In this document: piece by piece, positions 10,506 through 19,900 of the stretch | How positions within the stretch are numbered: the stretch's first letter is position 1 | How the letters are laid out: the number at the start of each line of letters is the position of its first letter | Source of the DNA: Cyanophora paradoxa | Lineage: Eukaryota; Glaucocystophyceae; Cyanophorales; Cyanophoraceae | Direction of reading: 5' to 3' | Assembly (NCBI GenBank): GCA_004431415.1 | Contig: QPMI01000462.1 | Location: 1-40,146, forward strand | Length of the DNA: 40,146 nt | Notes under the pieces: model-generated | What the model saw: only the letters and a program-made list of their open reading frames with translations | The model's database searches: none | What the model was told of the DNA's origin: nothing | Made by a program: the position numbers and the translations under genes

Positions 10506-10718
10506 CCGGCGCCCCGCCCCGCCCCGCTGGACGCCTCCACCCCCGACCCCACCGCCGAGGGTCGCTGGATCTACTGCACCTTTGCTGCCTCTGGGACGTG
10601 CGTGATTCGACCTGTGCCCCCCTTCCCGCCGACCCGTCCTCGCCTCCAGCGGGCGGCGCAGAAGCCTGTTGGCACTCTTCATGCCCTCCGCCGAGTTGCT
10701 AAACGTGCAGCCGCCTGA
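10506..10718 (+). pseudogene. 3' part of interrupted gene copy A
   Basis: Directly after the right end of the element an open frame continues on a codon boundary (PAPLDASTPDPTAEGRWIYC) and ends at TGA 10716-10718. The piece at 1-241 ends on a codon boundary, so the two halves would be in phase if the element were absent. The segment GRWIYCTFAASGTCVI looks like a beta strand pair, consistent with the propeller-like 5' part. Paralogue B diverges in sequence after the shared region, so this assignment rests on position and phase rather than on a direct match. Confidence 0.4.
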
Positions 10719-10937
10719 GGGCGCCGGCCCCACACCGGACTGCAGTCCGCCCCTTCCACCTTTCCTATCTCAGCGCGGCGTCTTCTGACCTAGCACGCAG
10801 CACTGGCGCAGCTGGACCTCGCGGGGACCGCCCCGCATGGATCCACCGCCCGCGTCGTCCCCGGCGGTGCGCGCCTCGCCCACCCGCGCCGCTGAGCAAA
10901 GAACCCTCCGGGTGCAGGAGTGCATTTCTTCCTGCAG

Positions 10938-11456
10938 GGGTTTGACCCGGCGCGGCGCACACCGCCGGCACCACCGCTGCCGCGGCGCCCCGGGGGCCCG
11001 CCGCCTCCCCCGCCACTGCCGTTCGGGCTGCCGCCGGTGGACCTCCCGGAGGAGGAGACACGGCTGGCACAGCTCGTGGCGGTGACCTTTGAGGACCGCC
11101 TTGTGCTCGCCCGCCTGCGCCCGCTCCCCGCTGGCCCCGTCCCCATGGCCCTCCAGATCGTCCACGCCGCGCCCCTTCCCCGGGGCTACACCCGCTTCGA
11201 AGCCTCCGCTCTCTCTGCCGATGCAGGTGCCCTTTTCGTCCTCGCCACCCGGTCGAGGAAAGGGCAGTCCCTACTCGTCTTCGACCTCTCCCCGGGCCCC
11301 GCCAACCTCGCCTGGACTCTGCCGCCGGGCCGCCTCGCCCATCCTGCCTGCACCTCAACCTACGTGCCGCCATCCGGCCCCGCCTGCGCACCGCCAGCGA
11401 CGGCTCCCCCGGGGCGCCTCCCGCACCCGTGGATGCCCACATCGCCACCTGCCTAG
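10938..11456 (+). CDS. Paralogue B: Pro-rich, beta-propeller-like protein (partial model)
   Basis: An open frame follows a good 3' splice signal (tttcttcctgcag ending at 10937), so the start lies in an upstream exon; ATG at 10837 is a candidate in another phase. The N-terminal part is Pro/Arg-rich (RPGGPPPPPPLPFGLPP), followed by hydrophobic strands: RLAQLVAVTFEDRLVLARL, MALQIVHAAPLPRGY, and ALFVLATRSRKGQSLLVFDL. The frame stops at TAG 11454-11456. Similar strand-turn-strand units occur in beta-propellers, but no signature is firm. The region 11046-11289 is duplicated at the left edge of the window in the copy broken by the element. High GC matches the left flank, not the gene island to the right. 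Confidence 0.4.
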   Translation, partial: GFDPARRTPPAPPLPRRPGGPPPPPPLPFGLPPVDLPEEETRLAQLVAVTFEDRLVLARLRPLPAGPVPMALQIVHAAPLPRGYTRFEASALSADAGALFVLATRSRKGQSLLVFDLSPGPANLAWTLPPGRLAHPACTSTYVPPSGPACAPPATAPPGRLPHPWMPTSPPA

Positions 11457-11689
11457 CTGCCTCACCCAAAACCCCAGTCTGGTGCAACTTCTCACCGGTA
11501 CCCGAATCTGCTGGACTGACAGTCCCGCAGGTCGCGGTGGGCACGCGAGGGGGGCAACAACCCTTCTCCGCATCCCGGAGCCATTCCTGCGCATGCGGGG
11601 GCCGCAGCCCTATCTGTAGGCTTGATTTCGAATTCGAAATTGCACCTCATGAAGCTCGTGTCTCGTATACGTAGCTAGTGACCCTGAGC

Positions 11690-12185
11690 GTAGACCAAGC
11701 CCAGCCCTGATGATGAAGCCCTCAAAGTCGAGTCGTAGTCATGAAGCTAGTGAACACTAATCCCCCGCTAAGCCGAGACCCTCAAGATCCGATTATCATG
11801 ATCTTGACGTGACTCTGGCCGACTCGGCAAGGGCCTTGTGATCATGATGAACTTCAGAAGCACTACGCCGAGCCCCTCAGGCCTAATAATTAAATGATCA
11901 TGAAGCCTTGAGCTCATGTGGCGGGGCCTCCGACTCGGCGAGGCTCGCAGAGCCTCGGAGTCGACAGCTTCCTTTCAAGTTTCAAGTTTGGCTCCCTGAT
12001 TATCACATATGGTGATCATGACTCAGTGACTCGTGATCATGATCAGTGACCGTCGCACACTGACGACGTCATGCCATGATGGAGGCTCTGAGGTCGAGCC
12101 TTACCGTACCCTAGTACTGAGTCATGATCAGGGCCTTGCTGCCTCGTAACCCTTGACTCAGTGATCATAATGATCATGTCATGCC
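11690..12185. repeat. GATCATGA-rich boundary region, left
   Basis: No gene is recognisable here. The palindromic motif TCATGATCATGA and its pieces recur about every 30-120 bp (near 11795, 11840, 11896, 12013, 12036, 12125, 12170), with repeated tgatcatgac and gactcagtga phrases. A related motif cluster lies at 34.8-35.5 kb, on the other side of the gene island. Confidence 0.6.
11931..11963. other. Strong hairpin
   Basis: cgactc-gg-cgaggctc then gca then gagcctcg-gagtcg: a 14 bp stem with a 2 nt bulge and a 3 nt loop. It is far from a clear gene end. It could be a terminus of a small inverted-repeat element or a structured transcript end. Confidence 0.5.
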
Positions 12186-12255
12186 GCAGTGCGTACTAGC
12201 TATATACCCATTTCGCCATTCGCGATCGGTGCAAGCTTCAATTGCAAGGAAAGAT

Positions 12256-15200
12256 TCAAGTCCTTGGCAAGCACAAATAAGGTACATCGTACACTCTTGG
12301 CCACTGTGAATCTTTCGTAATGTAGTAAAACCCTGGCAGCAGCTCCGCCTGCACAGGCGCAAATTAAACGCGCACAATTAACTTTTGCCAGCATCTGCGC
12401 GTGCGTGCCGAGCTCACCGACGCGCCTGGTCTGTCAAAAAACCCACACCTCTTCACAAAGTAGTATAATCTCAACTCAGGTTCACTGCATTCCTCGATGC
12501 CAAGCATCCGAATCGATTTTTGCAGAAGCTGCTCCTGCCAACCACCTGCCTTAGGTATTTTCACGGACACAGGTCCTGCGCAGCGATTCAACTCGGGCTG
12601 GTGCGGGATGCCGGGTTATATTAACAGAACTCATATCTAACCTTCGACTTTGGTTATGCCCTGCGGGGAAGGCCGAGAGTCCCCGAGAACCTGCACTTCA
12701 AGCACCTGCATACTCTCGAACGACGTCTGGTGCCCGCTGGCAGAACGCGGATGAAGGCCCGCTTAAAAACGTCGATATTAATATCAATAGGAACGAGGAA
12801 GCGATGGTACACAGGCGGTCCGCGCGTGTCCCGACGGTTGAGATGAAAGGAAGTCCAGAATACTTGGCTAACTGGGAAGGTACTGCAAAGAGGAACCCTT
12901 CGAATTCGGGAGATGTAAGCGCTTGCTCGAAATGTATGAGCGTAGAGCATGGAAGCGAACCAGAGCTCTCTACCATCATATTTCGCTCGACATCGAAGCA
13001 AGGATCGTGGTGGCTTGCTCGAATGAGCTGGAGAGCATGTTGGAACTGCTCTTGAACACAGCTGCATCGATGTTCCAATGTGTGGCGGCTTGTGTCTACA
13101 TTGTCACGCAACCCGCGCAGGAGATCGATCGTCTGAATGAGCGCCAATCGGTATTGCTGGGACGTTATAATCTCTGCGATCCTTTTTTCATATTCAAGGG
13201 AGTTCGATGTTGTAAGTGGCTCCGAACCATGGAACGACTTCGACAGCTCCAAAGCAGTTAAATTGGTCGATGCCCCGAACGTCGTCTCCAGGGATCTGTA
13301 CCGTCAGCCATTGCGTGGACCTGATGGTGAACACATATCGAACAATTGCAAGTTCTCGACACGTCAACAGCTCACGTACCAACAAGAAAGATGGGATAAG
13401 AGCTTTTCCAATGAGGATGCCGTGGACAAGAACACGCCCCCAGCGGCCACTGCCGCGTCAACGAAATCTTGAAAGGCAAAAAAAGTCCTAGCGTTTCGGA
13501 AGCACGCTGACGCGAGAAAAGACAGTTACAATGTATGCAGTCAAGAAGTAGTACATGCGAAAAACAATGCGAACTCGTGAGTGCCTCGTCGAACACAAGT
13601 GCAATTCCATAGCAAGAGCACAGATCGGATAACCGGATGAGGAAGTCGAGGGAGAGGAATTGAAGCCCCTCGACTGGATCGACACGCACGGCCTCGCAGA
13701 CGATGATCCGGATTGGAAGGTCAGCAAAAGGAATGGAACGACTCATTAACGTGTCATCCACACCCTTCACCGCCTGCCGCCTGTGTTCGATGCGCTACAG
13801 GTCGGAGTCAGTGTTGACGTTGCTCCGAAGCACGGACGAATATAGATTAAAAGAGTGTCACCTGACGGATGTTGTCGATCACCTCCTCGATGTGAACCAG
13901 ACGATCCCTCTAATCTGATCAGTTGGCGGATGCTTTTCGTAGACAGCAGGCAAGGTCATATGCGCTTCTCTGAAAGTCCCAATCACGATTTTGCATTGCC
14001 AATCAAAACAGACAAAAGCAGACCTGCCCGGATATGCATTGGCTAGAGCAGTGGCGCTTGCTGGTTCGTTCTTGAGATTGACACCGAACACTCCGCGAGA
14101 TGCGCCCCATGAGCCTTCGAGCCAGTTGATGAATCCTCCAACTTCTCCTGAACTACGTGCGATCTGGAAAGTGCATCATCAAGAAAAAGCCATAATAAGC
14201 AGCAGACCAGAAGGGCACACATGGTTCGCCACCTCAAACACCACGGGCTCAAGGTCTGACACGCTCCCAGCGTTCGACAGCGTAGTCACAGTTAGACCGG
14301 ACATTACATTTATGTTTTCTTCGATCTGTTCCCGCAATTTGGAAATGTCACCTGGCAGTAAGTAGTGAGCGATAGCAAATGAGAGACATAACACGGATCT
14401 TACAAGACGATTCCCTTGATGAAAAGACACCCACGGTTTCATCCGGATCCTCAGATGCGTTCGGGCTACGATCACCGAAGCAGATGTCGCGCGAGAGAAA
14501 ATCTGCAGCCGAATCGAAGCCGATTGGATCCATGAGGCGCTCCCAGAAACTGGACGAGAGTGAGACAAAAAGCTCTCGCAATGTGCATACACATGACTTG
14601 CCTGATTGAGTGGCCGAGCTGCTGCACGGTTCGCGAAACGATGTGCGTTGCGCTGCCCCATCCTCCGGCAAAGTCGTAATCAAGACGCTGACGGTATGTC
14701 ATCCAGGTAGATGAAAATCTCTCGCCCCACTCGGCCAATGCGCTCCGCAAGTGTGATGCTATTGCCCCCCACGTTTGTAGTGAAGTCTTATTGTGTGTAT
14801 CCGACCATGTACACCCGTCGACGTCAAAGATTATTGTCTCGAAGGCATCGAACTCAGGACTGGGCAGCGCGCAGCAGGTCCTGATGATCAATTACGTCTG
14901 GACAGCTCGCTAGCGGCTGGGAGTCGACGAAAAACATGCACCTGAACGCGCGTATAACATCTTCAAAGCTGGCCTGCGGAGGCAGGGCACGGCGGACAGC
15001 AAGGATGACGAGGAATGCCACCGTTGCGGGAGGCGAATCGGGCAGGTGCAGATCCAGACTCTCCACGGCCACCCTTCCAGAGGACCAGAATGACTTACGT
15101 AAGAAAGATGAGCATGCGCGCACTCACTGAAGCACAGCTGACAGCGAAGCGAGGGCAACGAGAGCCTTTGTATGGTCCGAAGTTTGTCGGAGTGCGCGTG

Positions 15201-15286
15201 CAGAAGCACCTGTTGAGGACGGTTGCTCGAAAGCACGACGGAGTTCCTCTGCGACGAGAATGAGGATGAGGGCCAAGACCCGCCAT
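12256..15286 (-). CDS. Class III aminotransferase-like protein, multi-exon (possibly two genes)
   Basis: Exons consistent in phase: 15286-15128 (Met start, Arg/Ser-rich, transit-peptide-like), 14973-14942, 14859-14602 (GC-AG intron follows), 14549-14404, 14351-14221, 14163-14024, 13907-13862, 13794 to about 13555, then about 13504-13383, with less certain exons to a clean last pair ending at 12418 and 12348-12256. Class III features in order: FDVDG (substrate-domain entry), LSNAGS (cofactor loop, usually SGSE), VDPVEGLQFLSLDFLIRL then CYGIALVFDEALT (the FDE Asp that pairs with the PLP ring nitrogen), and NARTFFAFQDF (usually RTGKFFAFEHF). The PLP lysine expected just after is not visible (AVAAGG). 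It may be a pseudoenzyme, or an exon may be missed. The C-terminal exons (FDRPGA, LLPGFYYITKD) are not typical of the family and could be a second gene. Confidence 0.45.
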
Positions 15287-15597
15287 AGCTAGCGCGGCCT
15301 ACGAGCTAGCATGACGCGCTATGACATCGATACCAGTAGCATACCCTTCCAGTCTGACATTCTGACCGCTGACTGCGTTCTGACCGCTGACTGCGGGCGC
15401 GCTGCACGTACTTCGAGTACCCCCCACCCGCCACTCAGCGGCCACTGAAACTGGAAAGGCGCTAGAACCAGATCCCATGAAGCGCCCGCTTTCGCCGGGC
15501 GGTGAACATTCTGGCGGTGAACATCAGAGCAAGATTGAACGGCCCGGTGAACACCTGCGCTTTTGTGGTCAGCGCGTTTTCATCTTACTAGCACCCT
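15287..15597. other. Intergenic, divergent spacer
   Basis: Lies between a minus-strand and a plus-strand gene, so it should hold two promoters. It contains short repeats: tctgaccgctgactgcg twice near 15358-15390, and cggtgaacat/cccggtgaacac three times near 15500-15560. No TATA box is convincing. Confidence 0.4.
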
Positions 15598-15711
15598 CTG
15601 GCAGGGGCCGGAATGTCCAGCACAATGCCCGTTAGCGGAGCCGACAGCCACCCGCTGGCAGGGGTCGGAATGTCAAGCTCAATGCCCGTGAGCGGCGCCG
15701 CCAGCGAGGGA
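15598..15711 (+). repeat. 57 bp tandem duplication at the gene's 5' end
   Basis: Two head-to-tail copies starting at ctggcagggg (15598 and 15655). If the ATG at 15613 is used, each copy encodes a GMSSxMPVSGA-like peptide (19 codons per unit), so the duplication keeps the reading frame. Confidence 0.8.
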
Positions 15712-18257
15712 AACGAGAGTCGTACCGGTTCGCGGACGGAATCCATGCATGCATTGCTGTCTCGCAAGTAAAGCTGACTGCGCGTGCACGAAGACTCGTC
15801 TGCGCATGTGGAGCTCGAGGCCGGAGGCGGCGGCGAGGCTGCCTATCTTCCCGACGCTCTTATCGTGGAAGCTCTCAAGAACGCTGACTTCGTCGATTTG
15901 TGGGACGGGTTACGGATTCATAAGGTTTCGCCAGCGTTCGGCAAGCTGCTCCGAAATCTTGCTATTGGCGAGCTCAATCTATCGTTCGCACTTGAATCTC
16001 GCGGGGGTCGTGATTGCGATCTGCATACCCTCTATGGCGGCGAGGAAGTCCGCTGGCTGGCACAACGCGTCACGGAAACGATGCGCGAGCAAGCAATAGC
16101 GTCATGGAGTCGGCTTTTGAGGTTTTGCATTCGATGTGCCGCGGCGTGGGGTTTTCGCACAAGTGTGTTTCGCTTGGAGGGCAGTTTCTACAAGCAAGTC
16201 GATCAGGTCTTCGTTACGCTGGTGAAATCTTGCGTTTTCGTTTTTCGTGATTGTGACATTTTTCAATTACGCACATTTTTTGCGACACGGCAGGTTCCCC
16301 GCCTGCTCTCCCAACTCGACGGGCTTCGCACGCTCAGGATTGCTCACCAGGCACCAGACAGCGAATTTATCCGTGCATCTCGCACTGCTCGTCGTTATGC
16401 ATACATTTTGAAGGTCCTACAAGAATGCCCCAAGACTGTCGAGCACTTGAGTTTGCTTCTGTCAGTCTCCGACGGTCGCAACGATAAGTCCCTATCCGCA
16501 TCTTGGCTAGGTACCCTCAGCAAGCGCATATTCGCATTAATATTCCAGTGGTTTTCATTGACTGTACATAGATCCGGTACTTTCTTCCGCTTGCGAAGGT
16601 CCAGGTTCGTCGGGTTAGATGCATCCACGTCTTATTTATCGTGTAGCCACGTGCAAATGTGCTCACACATTCGATGCAGAACGAGAAGTATTCAATGGGA
16701 TTGTCGCGGCCCTTTCTGCCCTTCCAGCCCTCATGCATGTGGACTTCGGCGAAGGCATGCTCGTAAACAGGCGCATGCTTGAAGAGCTCGCGCCAGCACT
16801 TCCAAAGTTGGAATCTCTGGGACTAGACGTCGACGGTCCGATCCCGACTCTCTTTCTCTCTCTGTCTCTGTCTCTCTCTCTCTCTTCTCACGAGCAGTCG
16901 AACATCTTCCGCAGCTGGTCCGCGCTCGAATCAAGATGTCATCACGGAATGTGCAGTCGCAATTGCTGAGCGCTTTCCAAAGCTGAAGCATCTTCGATTG
17001 TTTGTCAACGCTTCACCTGGTCATCATGCTCAGCTGCCGGCTGCGTTTGCACGTATTGGAAAAATGAAAGAGCTGAGAAGCGTGCATATAGGTTTGCTCT
17101 GTCATCGAAGTATGCACGTATACGTATGCTTCGTCCTCTGAAGACTTCATATGCAGATCACACCGCATTTCGTGCCCTGGCGCTGTGCACTAGGTTGCCA
17201 GATTTCGATCTCAAGAAGCTTCGCAAGTTTTCGGTTGACCTCACCGGGGCTACCGCGCCCTTGTCGGATTGCCTGCCCATGGGAGCCATCACTAAGACGG
17301 AGGTGTCTTATATTGTTTATTTATCAATTCCGATTGCAAAGTTTACATCTCGCTCACATCCGAGTAGGTTCTCCCGGAGCTTGATCGAATTGAGTTATTC
17401 AATGCTCCAAATCATTATTCGCTGGTGGACCTTGTGATGACCTGTCTGGCAGGCAATGAGCTCGGCGAGTCGTCGTCCAGTCAATCGCAAAGCACGAAGC
17501 AGAAGCAAAAGCAAAAGCAGAAGCAGCCTGAGTCTTATCCGAGGCAACTGTCTGTCGCTATATCTATTGACGACTGCGGTGACACTGGCCCGTGCTTCAG
17601 TAGCGAGATTGTGGGATCGAGCTCGAGGACGGCCTTCGCTTGCACTGACCTTCCGACGTCAATCAAAGTAGAATCGGCTTCAATCAAGCATCCATGTCGC
17701 CAATTCTTGCAAACTTGCGCTCACTTGATCTCTCCGTCACTGGCTGCGGCGGATACTTGGCGAGTGTGCTCACGCAACTTTCATCCGTCGTTGCGTGGAG
17801 CGCGATTCTGCAAGCCGTCAAACTTGAGATCGTCCATCAAATTCCATTCCATGTTCACAGCAAGGATTCTGTGCTGGCTGAAACATCTCTTGCGCTTCAC
17901 ATGGTGGACCTGCTCATGACAAAGCCCAACGTCTTCACGGCAATCAAGCGGGTGGGCCTCGTGCCTGTCGCGTGCGAGAATCAGTCGCTTGCGCGATGCG
18001 CGAATCTGGAACGAGTGGATCTCGTGTACAGGGCCGCCCGGAACGAGTTGATCGATTTGTGTGTCCTCGCTTCAGCTCTGCAACCTCTCCGTCCCATCGC
18101 TACCCAACTGAATAGATGGCCTTCGTGCAACATTCGTTTTGTGAAGGACGCGATTTCGGACCCCATGGCCAAACTCGTAAAAGCTTTGCTTCCAGGTTGG
18201 CATATTGCCTTTAGTCATGTTGCAGACGCTCTTGCCACTCGTGCTCGCTTCTGGTGA
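15613..18257 (+). CDS. F-box/LRR (RNI-like) protein, multi-exon
   Basis: The F-box is seen near 15837-15955: YLPDALIVEALKNADFVDLW followed by SPAFGKLLRN, the LPD...hydrophobic helix...W/K...L pattern that binds Skp1. LRR strands follow: LDGLRTLRI and VEHLSLLL in an exon starting at 16294 (intron 16222-16293 keeps phase 0), ALMHVDFGEG and KLESLGLDVD (16720-16830), FPKLKHLRLFV (16975-17010), LKKLRKFSVDL (about 17210), LPELDRIELFN (17368), LRSLDLSVTG (17706). A Lys/Gln run (KQKQKQKQKQ) sits at about 17500. Stop TGA at 18255-18257. Expected role: substrate receptor of an SCF ubiquitin ligase. The start is uncertain: ATG 15613 leads an in-frame exon carrying the 57 bp repeat, but its junction to the F-box exon (after TGA 15775) is unresolved. 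The frame change near 17690 needs an unplaced intron or is damage. Confidence 0.6.
16846..16906 (+). repeat. (CT)n tract used as polypyrimidine tract of an intron
   Basis: Between an exon ending near 16830 (LESLGLDVDG) and the acceptor cacgagcag (about 16898), nearly the whole intron is tctctctgtctc repeats. Length change of this microsatellite would alter the splice signal. Confidence 0.7.
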
Positions 18258-18494
18258 TGGTGAATTTCCAGAAATATTGTCGTTCTCTCTCTGTCTTACT
18301 ACAAACTTGCAATTGCTACTTGCAATTGGCCGGGATTCTTGGACAGAACTTTAAATTTAGACGGGCTATAGCGCGCTGCTTTTTAGAATTTCACCTGTAC
18401 ACGGTGTTTTGCATTAGATAGCCTCTGTACCCTCGCTCCAATTATACTGTACCCTCTGTCCGGGTTACCGACCAGAACGGAAATCAAAGTTTTC
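18258..18494. promoter_or_regulatory. Intergenic region with paired TGTACCC boxes
   Basis: Two TGTACCC copies at 18426 and 18449 lie 40-70 nt upstream of the ATG at 18495. A similar pair (27011, 27029) precedes the unrelated gene at 27065. There is no clear TATA box. A core promoter role is inferred from position only. A ttgcaatt repeat is at 18308-18330. Confidence 0.35.
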
Positions 18495-19506
18495 ATGGAG
18501 CACGCTGTAGCTTGCAAGATAGGGCAGCATCAGGACGAATGCGGTCCTACAATCACAAAGCGTGCGATGGATGACGGCCGCGGCAACATCAACGGACTTG
18601 TTCCGGCTTCGGTCGGTGATGACCACCAGAAGCGTGCTCGTACCGAAGGCAATGCGCCGGATTTTGAGGTTTCAAAGACTGGTGCGCGGCCGCTTTTAAA
18701 TTGTTGATTGTGTTTGGATCTCTGAATTCCAATCTGGCTCTGCAGACACTGAGAGTGACGTGCTGGATGTCGCTTGCGCCCAGCCCCAGGTAAAGCTGCG
18801 AGTGTGCCGGTGTTGGGACTTCTGCTGGATCTTGGTCGAAGATTCTGATCGGACAAAGCAGCAGGAGCAGCGTGAAATAGTGGTAACCGATGTTCAGTCC
18901 GTGCCGGTTCCTGACGGCGATGCGATTCTTAATGAAACTGAGAATTCCAAGAATGATCTTATGGACAATATCGACGCACGTCGCGCCCAGCTCCAGGTAT
19001 GGTTTTCATCATTCCCCCCGAGTTCACTTGCATATGAATATAATGTGATGCATCTCCCAGGTGGATAATGCATTCGATCTCGAAACGTCAAAGGAGCAGG
19101 AGCAGGATGCAATCGTGGCGACCGGCGTTCAGCCCGTGCCGGTTCCTGACGGCGATGCGATTCTTAATGAAACTGAGAATTCCAAGAACGATCTTATGGA
19201 CAATATCGATGCACGTCGCGCCCAGCTCCAGGTATGGTTTCTCTTTCCCCCCCTGAATTCACCTGTTTACGAATTGAATTCGACGCACCTTCCAGGTGGA
19301 TAATGGAGTCGATTCCGTGCGGGCTGCTGCCGGCGATGCGAAGCTAAATGTGCTTGAGAATGCCAAGAACGCTGTCATGGAATTCGAAGATGCACATCGC
19401 GCCTCTTGCCAGTCCCAGGTTTGGCTTTAATAAAACGACAGACTCAGATTGACGCTTTTTGCAGGTTGATGATGGATTCGATTCGAATTCAGTGACGTCA
19501 GAGTAA
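18495..19506 (+). CDS. Acidic repeat protein built from duplicated exons (6 exons, 233 aa)
   Basis: Exons 18495-18681, 18746-18789, 18862-18996, 19061-19231, 19296-19418, 19465-19506; all splice phases agree and the last exon ends in TAA. Introns are 64, 72, 64, 64 and 46 nt. Exons 3, 4 and 5 are homologous: 3 and 4 share the near-identical block PVPDGDAILNETENSKNDLM and end RRAQLQ before GTATGG; 5 is diverged (LNVLENAKNAVMEFEDAHRA). Exons 4, 5 and 6 start VDN/VDN/VDD. The N-terminal part has a basic patch (HQKRAR) that could be a nuclear signal. The repeats look helical and acidic, perhaps coiled coil. Intron 2 (18790-18861) is also open in frame and could be retained. No known family recognised. 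Confidence 0.75.
18862..19418 (+). repeat. Tandem exon-intron duplication, ~235 bp units
   Basis: Units 18827-19060 and 19061-19295 include exon and following intron. The exon part from gtgccggttcctgacggcga to cagctccaggtatggtt is almost identical, while introns 3 and 4 have diverged although both are 64 nt long. A third, older copy is at 19296-19418. Confidence 0.85.
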
Positions 19507-19536
19507 CAGCAGCAGCAGTGAGCTGGAGCAGTATAT

Positions 19537-19736
19537 GCAGAGCAGCTCAGGCAAGCAAGCTCTAGTCACTTAGCAGAGCATCTCAAGCAGAGCAGCTTAG
19601 GCAAGCAAGCTCAGGCAGGCAGAGCACATTCCGCTTATGCACTTCGGTCGAGAAAGACATGTTTTCGGACATTTAATCTGTTATCGTGAAAAACCTTGCA
19701 TAATTGCATATTTAATCTGTTATCGTGAGAAACCTG
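19537..19736 (+). repeat. Short direct repeats downstream of the exon-repeat gene
   Basis: agagcagctcaggcaagcaa at 19538 recurs as agagcagcttaggcaagcaa near 19589. A second pair, atttaatctgttatcgtga followed by aaacct, is at about 19671 and 19710. Together with a 16-nt C run at 19858-19872 they fill the gap to the next gene. Confidence 0.7.
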
Positions 19737-19900
19737 CAAGGATACACTTAATAAGAATTTGCAAGGGCGCCTGCCACCCTGAATCCTTGATTGAGAGCCC
19801 CTGATATGTGCACATGCACTGAGAAAATATCTAATTGATTCCACCGCACTCCGCGCACCCCCCCCCCCCCCCTCTTCGCAGCTTCTCATCCCCCATTTGT

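Noticed and set aside
15296-15312. ctacgagctagca shared with the start of the 700 bp satellite unit
   Set aside because: Only 13 bp and partly palindromic; the flanking sequence does not match, so chance is possible.
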